From JAPHSX01 sp041554195 (GTDB lineage Bacteria; Pseudomonadota; Gammaproteobacteria; Thiohalomonadales; Thiohalomonadaceae), in NCBI GenBank assembly GCA_041554195.1, contig JBFFMJ010000001.1:248001-312000 (forward strand): a stretch of 64,000 nt of DNA, in the 5' to 3' direction. A program made the translations under genes and the position numbers. Positions 8,652 through 16,377 of the stretch are shown one piece after another (within the stretch, counting starts at the first letter, position 1; every line of letters starts with the position of its first letter). The notes beneath the pieces were generated by a model. That model did not search any database and was not told the DNA's origin. It saw nothing but the letters and a program-made list of their open reading frames with translations.

Positions 8652-10418
8652 GTGAACATACTACAATTTTCTATCGCCGCACTACTGGCTGGTAGCTCCA
8701 CACTGATTCAGGCCGCCGATGAGGCGATCACACCCATTGTGGTCACCGCCACACGTACTGCCCAGAGTGCCGATGAAACTCTGGCCTCGGTTACCGTTAT
8801 CACACGTGCCGAGATCGAAACCAGCCAGGCGACCTCCGTCATGGAACTGATTCAGGGCCGTACCGTGGGGCTCGACATAAGCCGCAATGGCGGCCCCGGC
8901 AACACCACCAGCGTCTACCTCAGAGGCAGTGAGAGTGACCACACCCTGGTGTTGATAGACGGTGTGCGGGTGGCCTCTGTCACTACCGGCAGTTTTAACT
9001 GGGCCAGCATTCCGGCAGCGCAGATTGAACGCATTGAGATCGTTCGCGGCCCCAACTCCACTCTTTACGGTTCAGATGCCATCGGTGGTGTGATTCAGAT
9101 CTTCACCCGCAAGGCACAAGGTAGCCAGCTAAGCGTAGGCGGCGGCAGTTACAACACTAAAAAGGCCACCGTTGGGAATGGTGGTAGCCTGGGTAGCGGC
9201 AACTACAGCATCACCCTGAACCACCAGCAGAGCGATGGTTTTTCCAGCAAAAACCCTGATGCCAGTAGCTACGAGGCCGACGATGACGGTTACCGTAACG
9301 ACAGTATTAGCGCGGGCCTTTCTCTACCGCTCGGCACCACCACGACCGCTTCACTCAACCTGTTCCACGCACGCACACGCAATGAGTACGATAACTCGGC
9401 CCCGGATGCCTACGCAGAAAGCCGCAACAGCAGTGCCGATGCCGCACTCGACTGGCAGACCAGTGACAGCTGGTCGCAACGCTTCGTCGTCAGCGCCAGT
9501 GAAGATTTCTCTGAAAGCTTCGACAGCTGGCCATCCCAGATCACGACCCGGCGCTCAGGTGTGAGCTGGCAGAATGATATTTCACTCAGTGATACCTCTC
9601 TTCTCACCCTCGGTGCCGAGTTGCAGCGTGATAAGGGTGAGAACCAGGACAACTTCAAAGAAGCGATCGACAACCGTGCCCTCTTTGCACAGTACCAATG
9701 GAGCGGTGAGCAGTTCGATGCACTTCTCGGCATACGTAACGACAAACACTCCTCCTATGGCAGCCACTCAACCGGTCGCTTGACCCTCGGCAGCCGTGTC
9801 GGCAATGGTCGCCTTTTCGCCAGCCACGCCAGCGCCTTCAAGGCCCCCACATTCAACGAACTCTACTACCCATTCTACGGTGACCCCGATATTAAACCGG
9901 AGGAGTCATCCAGCACCGAACTCGGCTACCGCCTGGGCGGATTTCAGGCCAGCCTGTTCCGTACTCGCATAACCAATCTCATTCAGTCTGATCCCATTAC
10001 CTGGCTGGTGGTGAATGTCGGTAAGGCAAAACTGGAAGGGGCAGAATTAGAGTACAGCCAGCCGCTGGGTAGCTGGCAGTTCAGCAGCGGCCTGACCCTG
10101 CAAAAGGCCGAGGATGAGGCCACCGGTGAGAGACTGCTGCGCCGGGCCGAGAAGAAACTCTTCTTCAACGCCAACGGCCCTGTCAGCGCCAACACCAGTC
10201 TCGGTATCGAGGCCAGTTACACCGGACCGCGCATGGATCGCGGCAGCGTGGAGCTACTCTCCTACACCCTGCTCAACCTCACCGCTGAATACCGCTTCAC
10301 CAAACAGTGGTCTCTCAGCGGACGCATTGAGAACCTGCTTGATGAGGAGTACATGCGGGCCAACGGCTACAACACCCCGGGCACCTCCGCCTATGCCAAC
10401 ATCAACTTCAGGATGTAA
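8652..10418 (+). CDS. btuB: TonB-dependent vitamin B12 outer-membrane receptor BtuB
   Basis: A 588-aa outer-membrane receptor. The GTG at 8652, with GAGG seven bases upstream, gives a clean signal peptide (MNILQFSIAALLAGS... cut near IQAADE). An ATG at 8616 is open but adds non-signal residues. A TonB box lies near ITPIVVTATRT. The plug domain contains YLRGSESDHTLVLIDGVRV and ERIEIVRGPNSTLYGSDAIGG. The beta barrel ends in YANINFRM with the RIENLLDEEY region just before. B12 specificity rests on the cobalamin riboswitch upstream and the B12 genes downstream, and the size (about 590) matches BtuB. It would take cobalamin across the outer membrane using TonB energy. Confidence 0.92.
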   Translation: MNILQFSIAALLAGSSTLIQAADEAITPIVVTATRTAQSADETLASVTVITRAEIETSQATSVMELIQGRTVGLDISRNGGPGNTTSVYLRGSESDHTLVLIDGVRVASVTTGSFNWASIPAAQIERIEIVRGPNSTLYGSDAIGGVIQIFTRKAQGSQLSVGGGSYNTKKATVGNGGSLGSGNYSITLNHQQSDGFSSKNPDASSYEADDDGYRNDSISAGLSLPLGTTTTASLNLFHARTRNEYDNSAPDAYAESRNSSADAALDWQTSDSWSQRFVVSASEDFSESFDSWPSQITTRRSGVSWQNDISLSDTSLLTLGAELQRDKGENQDNFKEAIDNRALFAQYQWSGEQFDALLGIRNDKHSSYGSHSTGRLTLGSRVGNGRLFASHASAFKAPTFNELYYPFYGDPDIKPEESSSTELGYRLGGFQASLFRTRITNLIQSDPITWLVVNVGKAKLEGAELEYSQPLGSWQFSSGLTLQKAEDEATGERLLRRAEKKLFFNANGPVSANTSLGIEASYTGPRMDRGSVELLSYTLLNLTAEYRFTKQWSLSGRIENLLDEEYMRANGYNTPGTSAYANINFRM

Positions 10419-10427
10419 AATAATTAC

Positions 10428-11111
10428 ATGAAGGGTGGGTACATACAGCTGGAGAGCCGCAGCACTGATCACACGATCAGCCTGCGTCTGTTCGGCTTTG
10501 TGCTGGCCTCGGTTGCCCTGCATAGTGTGGCCTTGCTATCCGACCATGCATCGTTTGAACTTGTCGAGACGCCAAACCTCACGATGCAGATCGCACTGGA
10601 TAGCATTACCCCTACCAAGGTCGCTACACCACCAAATAAAATCGTGCAGAAAACACCCGCGAAAATATCAAAAACCGTCAAACCATTGGTGCCAAAAGCG
10701 AACAGTGCCAACGTACCTGAAAGTGTGACACAGACAGCACCCGCTGAGCCTGTCGTAGCAGAAGAGATAGACAGTGAAACCGATACGGCGATCACCCCAT
10801 CAACCGCAGCAACACCGAATAACGAACAGCAACGCATTAGCCTTAAACAACGACTGAAGCAGGCGCTGGCCGAACAGTTTTATTACCCGATACTGGCACG
10901 AAAACGCGGCTGGGAAGGTCATGTGCTACTCGCCTTTACCCTTGATACCCGCGGTTCCATTATTAATGCACGCATTACCCAGAGCTCCGGTTACGGCGCA
11001 CTGGATCGCGCCGCCCTCAAGTCACTCAATAGTGTGGGAAATATTAACGCGGAACTGTCGCGTGAATACTCCTTCGATATCCCCATCATCTACAGTTTGA
11101 ACGGAGTATAG
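10428..11111 (+). CDS. TonB-like energy transducer dedicated to the B12 operon
   Basis: A 227-aa protein with one N-terminal membrane helix (about residues 18-40, LRLFGFVLASVALHSVALL). A long, Pro/Thr/Lys-rich linker follows (about 55-125), then a C-terminal TonB domain (about 135-227) containing YPILARKRGWEGHVLLAF and VTQSSG-like ITQSSGYGALDRAALKSL. TonB proteins span the periplasm and pass proton-motive energy from ExbBD to outer-membrane receptors. It lies nine bases after btuB, so BtuB is its likely client. No exbB or exbD is nearby, so it must borrow those from elsewhere. The start has no clear ribosome site and may depend on coupling to btuB. Confidence 0.88.
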   Translation: MKGGYIQLESRSTDHTISLRLFGFVLASVALHSVALLSDHASFELVETPNLTMQIALDSITPTKVATPPNKIVQKTPAKISKTVKPLVPKANSANVPESVTQTAPAEPVVAEEIDSETDTAITPSTAATPNNEQQRISLKQRLKQALAEQFYYPILARKRGWEGHVLLAFTLDTRGSIINARITQSSGYGALDRAALKSLNSVGNINAELSREYSFDIPIIYSLNGV

Positions 11112-11115
11112 AGCA

Positions 11116-11670
11116 ATGGGCCATCGACTCTCAAAGATCTACACCCGCACCGGAGACAAGGGCACCACCGGCCTGGGTGATGGTAGCCGGGTGGAGAAGG
11201 ATCACATCCGCGTCGAGGCCTTCGGCACGGTGGATGAACTGAACAGTGCCATCGGCCTGATGCGTGCCGAACGTTTACCCGAAGGCATGGATGAACTGCT
11301 CAGCACGATTCAACACCGGCTGTTTGATCTGGGCGGTGAACTCTCCATCCCCGGCTATACGGTGATCGCACAACACGATATTGACGAGCTGGAACAACGA
11401 CTCGACGAGTACAATGAGTCACTACCTATGCTCAAGGAGTTCATCCTCCCCGCCGGAGGGCGCGCGACCGCGCAGTGCCACCTGGCGCGCACAATCTGTC
11501 GGCGTGCCGAGCGGCGCGTCTATACCCTATCGAAGAGTGAAAAGGTGAACAGTGCCAGCATCGCCTACCTCAACCGTCTCTCCGATCTGTTATTCGTTAC
11601 CGCCCGCATACTGGCCCGTTTTGAAAACGGCGCAGAGGTCTTGTGGCAACCGAAGACCAAAGCAGAATAA
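11116..11670 (+). CDS. pduO: PduO-type ATP:cob(I)alamin adenosyltransferase
   Basis: A 184-aa protein with the PduO/MMAB family signatures. The N-terminal ATP loop is KIYTRTGDKGTTGLGDGSRV, followed by GTVDELNSAIG and the active-site stretch AQCHLARTICRRAERR. In the family it transfers the adenosyl group of ATP to Co(I) corrinoid, forming adenosylcobalamin. It is unrelated in fold to CobO/BtuR, encoded 1.5 kb downstream, so the cell has both types in one operon. It starts four bases after the tonB stop. Its placement next to the receptor suggests it handles imported corrinoids, which is inference. Confidence 0.93.
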   Translation: MGHRLSKIYTRTGDKGTTGLGDGSRVEKDHIRVEAFGTVDELNSAIGLMRAERLPEGMDELLSTIQHRLFDLGGELSIPGYTVIAQHDIDELEQRLDEYNESLPMLKEFILPAGGRATAQCHLARTICRRAERRVYTLSKSEKVNSASIAYLNRLSDLLFVTARILARFENGAEVLWQPKTKAE

Positions 11671-11689
11671 ATTTTTGCACACAATGTAG

Positions 11690-11760
11690 GTCACGTTGCT
11701 CCAACTACGTGATGCGCCCAACAACCATTCGTCAGGTAGCTAACGCAACCTGAGCTACGT
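11690..11760. repeat. Intergenic segment with an imperfect inverted repeat between pduO and the btuF-like gene
   Basis: This is the only sizeable gap (109 bp) inside the B12 operon. It carries GTAGCT (11736-11741) and AGCTAC (11753-11758) as perfect arms around an 11-nt loop, and a neighbouring GTAGGTCACGTTG/CTACGTGATGCG pair that looks like a worn inverted repeat. It could be a degenerate dispersed palindrome or an internal processing or attenuation site. There is no U-run to make it a Rho-independent terminator. Confidence 0.3.
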
Positions 11761-11779
11761 CCACAACAAAACATAAATC

Positions 11780-12580
11780 ATGAAAAAATTATTACTAATC
11801 TTCACCCTGCTGTTCGGCACGGCCCATGCCGCAGAAACGGCCTGCCCGCGCATCATCAGCCAGTCCCCCTACCTCACCAAATTGCTGCAGTGGCTGGGAC
11901 TGGAGGAATGCATCGTCGGCGTCAGCCGCTACGACCGTCTCGACCTGCCCCACACCGGCGGGGTGATGGACCCGGACGACGAGGCGATCGAGGTGCTGGA
12001 GCCGGACCTCATCTTTACCTCCAACTGGACAAAGGAAGCGGTACTCAAGGCTGCTACCCCGGAGGGGGCGCGAAGTTTTCGCCTTGATGGTTTCGAGAGC
12101 ATGGCGCAGGTTGAAGATAATCTGCGACTGATGGGGCGTGAGGCGAAGGTTCCTGACATCGATCAGCGCGTTGCCGGCTTTCACCAACAGTGGCAAACGC
12201 GTGCCGCGCAGATAAACGGCAACGGTAAAAAGGTGCTGCTGCTCTCCGCCTGCTCCGGCAGCCCCTACTCCTTCGGCCAGCAGCGCTGGCTTAGCGATCT
12301 CTTTACTCACGCGGGTTTCGTTAATGTAGAGAGCGCCGAGAAGATCCGTCACATCAAACCGGGGGAGGAGGTGACAACCATCAACGCCCTGATCAACACA
12401 CTGCAACCCGAGCTACTGTTTATCTTCGAGCGCAAGGCCAACAAACAGTGCGCCTTCATCAAACCAAAGACCCCGCTCACCATCATCAACCTTGATGGCG
12501 AAAAGTTCCTCCACCCCGCCCCGGTGTTACTGGAGGGGCTTGAGGAGCTGGCGCAACAACGCAACCGGTGGCAACCGTAA
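11780..12580 (+). CDS. BtuF-like periplasmic corrinoid-binding protein
   Basis: A 266-aa protein with a signal peptide (MKKLLLIFTLLFGTAHA, cut before AETACP) and the fold signatures of class III periplasmic binding proteins: PRIISQSPYLTKLLQWLGLEECIVGVSRYD, IEVLEPDLIFTSNW and QPELLFIFE. It would bind a corrinoid in the periplasm and hand it to a BtuCD-type transporter. The nearest one is at 4741-6476. It lies in the riboswitch-led operon and its stop overlaps the cobO start (TAATG). A second, more typical BtuF is encoded at 27202, so the two may have different ligands, for example cobalamin and cobinamide. Confidence 0.8.
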   Translation: MKKLLLIFTLLFGTAHAAETACPRIISQSPYLTKLLQWLGLEECIVGVSRYDRLDLPHTGGVMDPDDEAIEVLEPDLIFTSNWTKEAVLKAATPEGARSFRLDGFESMAQVEDNLRLMGREAKVPDIDQRVAGFHQQWQTRAAQINGNGKKVLLLSACSGSPYSFGQQRWLSDLFTHAGFVNVESAEKIRHIKPGEEVTTINALINTLQPELLFIFERKANKQCAFIKPKTPLTIINLDGEKFLHPAPVLLEGLEELAQQRNRWQP

Positions 12581-13182
12581 TGAGTAACGACAAGAACGAA
12601 CGCCACGCCGCACGCATGGCGCGCAAGAAGGCAGTGGTGGATGAGAAGATCAGAGAGGCCGACGAGGAGCGAGGCGTACTCATCGTCAATACCGGCAACG
12701 GCAAGGGTAAAAGTTCTGCCGCCTTTGGCGTGGTCGCACGCGCCCTCGGCCACAATATGCGGGTAGGTATCGTGCAGTTCATCAAGGGGCGCGGCACCAC
12801 CGGCGAGGAGGCCTTCTTTCACCGTTTTCCCGAGGTGGCATACCATGTCACCGGCGACGGCTTTACCTGGGATACGCAGAACCGGGAGCAGGACGAGGCG
12901 ACCGCCCGTGCCGGCTGGGAGATCGCGCTTAAGATGCTCACCGACCCCGAGGTCGACCTGGTGGTACTGGATGAACTCAATATCGTGTTGAAGTATCACT
13001 ACCTGCCGCTCGAAGAGGTGATTGCGGCGATGAGCAACCGCCCGCCGACGCAGCATGTGATCATCACCGGTCGTGGTGCCCCCGAGGGATTGTTGGAAGT
13101 CGCTGACACCGTCACCGAAATGCGGATGGAAAAACACGCCTTCAAGGCCGGGGTTAAGGCGCAGCCGGGGGTGGAGTTCTAG
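12580..13182 (+). CDS. cobO: Cob(I)yrinic acid a,c-diamide adenosyltransferase (CobO/BtuR family)
   Basis: A 200-aa protein with the CobO/BtuR P-loop NTGNGKGKSSAAFGVVARALGH and the conserved VGIVQFIKG, DLVVLDELNI and ITGRGAPEGL segments. It adenosylates the corrin cobalt during de novo synthesis and salvage. The ATG at 12580 overlaps the upstream stop (TAATG); an in-frame GTG at 12568 is less likely. The stop overlaps the GTG start of cobB, so translation is coupled. Together with the pduO-type enzyme upstream, this gives two analogous adenosyltransferases. Confidence 0.95.
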   Translation: MSNDKNERHAARMARKKAVVDEKIREADEERGVLIVNTGNGKGKSSAAFGVVARALGHNMRVGIVQFIKGRGTTGEEAFFHRFPEVAYHVTGDGFTWDTQNREQDEATARAGWEIALKMLTDPEVDLVVLDELNIVLKYHYLPLEEVIAAMSNRPPTQHVIITGRGAPEGLLEVADTVTEMRMEKHAFKAGVKAQPGVEF

Positions 13183-14468
13183 TGACCGCCTGCCCTGCCC
13201 TTTTTATCGCCGCCCCAGCCTCCAATCAGGGTAAGACCACCGTCACCGCCGCCCTGGCGCGTTACCACCGTAACCAGGGCCGCAAGGTGCGCGTCTTCAA
13301 GACCGGCCCCGACTTTCTCGACCCGATGATCCTGAAGCGCGCCTCGGGCCATCCGGTCTACCAGCTCGACCTGTGGCTGGTGGGAGAGAGTGCCTGCAAA
13401 CGCCTGCTCGACGAGGCGGCGCAGGAGGCGGATCTCATCCTGATTGAGGGGGTGATGGGGCTGTTCGACGGCAGCCCGTCCGGGGCCGATCTGGCTGAAC
13501 TCTTCGGTATCCCGGTGCTCGCGGTGATCGAGGCGAAGGCGATGGCGCAGACCTTCGGTGCCATCGCCTTTGGCCTGAAACATTACCGTGACACCCTCCC
13601 CTTCGCCGGCGTCATTGCCAACCGCGTCGCCTCCATCGGACACGGCGAGATGCTGGCCGAGAGTCTGCCCTACGACATCCCCTATTACGGTGGCCTGCTG
13701 CGCAACGAGGCGATGGTGTTACCGGAGCGCCACCTGGGTCTGGTGCAGGCCGAGGAGTTGGATGATCTGGAACAGCAGCTGGAGGCAGGTGCCGCCGCCA
13801 TCGACAGCGCCGGAATCACCACACTGCCTGAAGCGACCGAATTTCACAACGCGCAAGAGAATCCGCCACCAACATCATTAAAAGGGCTACGCATCGCCAT
13901 CGCCCGCGATGCCGCCTTTGCCTTTATCTACCCGGCCAACCTCGACCTGCTCAGGGCGCTGGGGGCAACGCTGCACTTTTTCTCGCCACTGACAGATGAC
14001 AAAGTACCCGAGTGCGATGCCCTGTGGCTACCCGGCGGCTATCCTGAACTCCATTTGGATGTACTTAGTAATAACCAGACGATGAAGGCATCGATTCAGC
14101 ACCACCACGAGGCCGGCAAGCCGCTGCTCGCCGAGTGCGGCGGCATGCTCTATCTGCTCAATACCTTGCAGGATAAAGAGGGCAACAGCGCACCTATGGT
14201 TAGACTGCTGCCGGGCGATGCCGTAATGCAAACCAAACTCGCCGGACTCGGTATGCAGTCCGCCCCGCTGCCCGAGGGAGAGCTCACCGCCCACACCTTC
14301 CACCACTCAAAGATGGAGACGGGAATAATGCCCATCGCCCACGGCATACGCCAGCGCGGTACACAGCCCGGTGAGGCGATCTATCGCCAGGGTCGCCTCA
14401 CCGCCAGCTACCTACACCTCTACTTCCCCTCCAACCCCTCGGCGACAGCCGCATTGTTCAAACCATGA
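13182..14468 (+). CDS. cobB: Cobyrinic acid a,c-diamide synthase (CobB/CbiA)
   Basis: A 428-aa glutamine-dependent amidotransferase. The N-terminal P-loop region is IAAPASNQGKTTVTAALARY, with KTGPDFLDPMIL, EGVMGLFDGSPSG and LPGGYPEL. The C-terminal class I amidotransferase-like domain has the nucleophile in LLAECGGMLYL. It amidates the a and c side chains of cobyrinic (or hydrogenobyrinic) acid using ATP and glutamine. The GTG start overlaps the cobO stop and the end overlaps bluB by four bases. It is slightly shorter than the usual 450-460 aa but appears complete. Confidence 0.95.
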   Translation: MTACPALFIAAPASNQGKTTVTAALARYHRNQGRKVRVFKTGPDFLDPMILKRASGHPVYQLDLWLVGESACKRLLDEAAQEADLILIEGVMGLFDGSPSGADLAELFGIPVLAVIEAKAMAQTFGAIAFGLKHYRDTLPFAGVIANRVASIGHGEMLAESLPYDIPYYGGLLRNEAMVLPERHLGLVQAEELDDLEQQLEAGAAAIDSAGITTLPEATEFHNAQENPPPTSLKGLRIAIARDAAFAFIYPANLDLLRALGATLHFFSPLTDDKVPECDALWLPGGYPELHLDVLSNNQTMKASIQHHHEAGKPLLAECGGMLYLLNTLQDKEGNSAPMVRLLPGDAVMQTKLAGLGMQSAPLPEGELTAHTFHHSKMETGIMPIAHGIRQRGTQPGEAIYRQGRLTASYLHLYFPSNPSATAALFKP

Positions 14469-15121
14469 GTTCACCCCACCGCTATCCCGACAGCGATGTT
14501 GCCGCCATCTACCGCGCCATCGCCGAGCGGCGCGACATGCGCCACTTCCTCCCCGACCCGGTCGACCCGCTGGTGCTGCAGCGTCTGTTGCAGGCGGCAC
14601 ACCTTGCCCCCAGCGTCGGTTTTATGCAGCCGTGGCGCTTCATCCGCATCACCGATCACGAATTAAGAGAGGCGATCCACGCCCTGGTCGAGGCCGAGCG
14701 CCTCAACACCGCCCGTGCCCTCGGCGAGCGCGAGGAGGCGTTCATGAAGCTCAAGGTAGAAGGGGTCCTGGAGTGCGGTGAACTCATCGTCACCACCCTG
14801 ATGCCGCAGCGCGAGCCACACATCTTCGGCCGCCGCACCCTGCCGGAGATGGACCTCGCCTCGGTCGCCTGCGCCATCCAGAACCTGTGGCTGGCGGCAC
14901 GGGCCGAAGGGCTGGGGGTGGGCTGGGTCTCGCTCTTCGAGCCGGAGGCGCTACGCCGCTTGCTCAAGATTCCACAGGGTGGGAAACCGGTTGCCATCCT
15001 CTGCCTCGGCCATGTAGAGCGGTTCTACGACAAACCGATGCTGGAGCAGGAAGAGTGGGCCGAACGCCAACCGCTGGAGTCGCTGCTATTCGAGAATGGC
15101 TGGCCCGAAGAGACACCCTAG
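14465..15121 (+). CDS. bluB: 5,6-dimethylbenzimidazole synthase BluB
   Basis: A 218-aa flavin-dependent nitroreductase-fold protein with the BluB features RRDMRHFLPDPVD, HLAPSVGFMQPWRF and GLGVGWVSLFEP. BluB fragments reduced FMN with oxygen to yield 5,6-dimethylbenzimidazole, the lower ligand of cobalamin. Its presence therefore implies aerobic or microaerobic B12 synthesis. It overlaps cobB by ATGA and is the last gene of the riboswitch-led operon. The 220-bp gap after it holds no recognised gene and probably contains the promoter of the polysaccharide locus. Confidence 0.92.
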   Translation: MSSPHRYPDSDVAAIYRAIAERRDMRHFLPDPVDPLVLQRLLQAAHLAPSVGFMQPWRFIRITDHELREAIHALVEAERLNTARALGEREEAFMKLKVEGVLECGELIVTTLMPQREPHIFGRRTLPEMDLASVACAIQNLWLAARAEGLGVGWVSLFEPEALRRLLKIPQGGKPVAILCLGHVERFYDKPMLEQEEWAERQPLESLLFENGWPEETP

Positions 15122-15341
15122 CCACGACCGGCCACCACCAATCTACTCATCAACCATTAGCATCCCCAGGCTCTCTGGCGGCACTCGCATTGCACTTCCT
15201 CCTTTTTGGCATACCCTTAAATATAATCACCTTGTCGCGATGAGGCTCTAAAGAGGCCATGCCACTCAATATGCCAGACACCAACTGCCAGCAAATTTAT
15301 TTGCCGTCGGTTTCCAGGGAGTCATTCTGTTGCGAGGTGGC

Positions 15342-16325
15342 ATGCAGATTCTAATTACAGGGGGAGCCGGGTTTATTGGCTCCCACATGGCAGAACACCA
15401 TCTGCAGCAGGGGGACTCGGTGCACGTTGTCGACAACCTCAGTACCGGCCGCATGGAGAATATCAACACGCTGCGCCGTAACCCGCGGTTTCACTTCACA
15501 GAGGCTGACCTGCTGCTGTGGGACGGGCTGCAGGATGCCGTCGCACAGGCCGATCGCATCTACCACCTGGCTGCAGTGGTTGGGGTAAAACGGGTGCTGG
15601 ATAACCCGGTCAATGTGATGAGCACCAATATGGCCGGTACCGAACGGTTGCTGCGAGCCATTCATCAGGCGGGAGGCAATCCCCAGGTCGTGGTGGCCTC
15701 CAGTTCCGAGGTGTACGGCTTTAATCCATCCGCCGCCTTTGATGAGGGCAGTGATCTGATCCTTCATTCAGGCGGCCGCCTTCGCTGGAGTTACGCCGTC
15801 ACCAAACTGGCCGATGAGTACCTGGCCTTCGCCTATGCCAGGCAATACCAGTTGAGCATCGTGGTTGCCCGCATCTTCAACACAGTGGGCCCCAGGCAAA
15901 GAGGGCGCTATGGCATGGTGCTTCCCAATTTTGTACGTCAGGCCGTGAAGCATCAAACAATCACCATTTATGGCGACGGCCAGCAGACGCGCTCCTTTTG
16001 CGATGTGCGGGATACGGTTGTGGCACTATCACTGCTCGCCGCCGCCCCCGCAGCCTGCGGTGAGGTAGTCAACGTGGGCAACGACGAGGAGCACACCATT
16101 GAGGGTCTGGCACGACTGGTTAAGGCGATTGCAGCGAGTCCCTCGGCGTTAAGTTATACCCCCTATCGCGAGGCCTACGGTGAAGAGTTTGATGATGTCT
16201 CCCACCGCCGTCCGGTACTGGACAAACTGCGTGCGCTGACAGGATACCAGGCACAGTGGTCACTGCGTGAAACCATTACTGAACTGGTACAACTGGAAAC
16301 AAACACCGGACAGGAGGCCCCATGA
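15342..16325 (+). CDS. NAD-dependent sugar-nucleotide epimerase/dehydratase (extended SDR)
   Basis: A 327-aa extended short-chain dehydrogenase. The NAD-binding glycine motif is ITGGAGFIGSHMAEH, with the acid residue in VVDNLSTGR, the catalytic Ser region VVASSSEVYGF and the YxxxK pair in WSYAVTKLADEY. The family includes UDP-glucose 4-epimerase and UDP-glucuronate decarboxylase; the exact sugar is not clear. I choose ATG 15342 (MQILITGG), with AGGTGG just upstream, over TTG 15330. As first gene of the exopolysaccharide locus it probably supplies the sugar nucleotide for the glycosyltransferase downstream. Confidence 0.85.
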   Translation: MQILITGGAGFIGSHMAEHHLQQGDSVHVVDNLSTGRMENINTLRRNPRFHFTEADLLLWDGLQDAVAQADRIYHLAAVVGVKRVLDNPVNVMSTNMAGTERLLRAIHQAGGNPQVVVASSSEVYGFNPSAAFDEGSDLILHSGGRLRWSYAVTKLADEYLAFAYARQYQLSIVVARIFNTVGPRQRGRYGMVLPNFVRQAVKHQTITIYGDGQQTRSFCDVRDTVVALSLLAAAPAACGEVVNVGNDEEHTIEGLARLVKAIAASPSALSYTPYREAYGEEFDDVSHRRPVLDKLRALTGYQAQWSLRETITELVQLETNTGQEAP

Positions 16326-16375
16326 TCGCCCGTCAACACCACGCCCTTTCTTATAAAAAACATAGAGGCCTGTAA
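16322..16375 (+). CDS. Possible 17-codon micro-ORF coupled to the epimerase stop
   Basis: An ATG overlapping the epimerase stop (ATGA) opens a 17-codon frame, MIARQHHALSYKKHRGL, which ends two bases before the glycosyltransferase ATG. It may be a coupling peptide that carries ribosomes to the next gene, or chance. Nothing but its position supports it. Confidence 0.2.
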   Translation: MIARQHHALSYKKHRGL

Positions 16376-16377
16376 CC

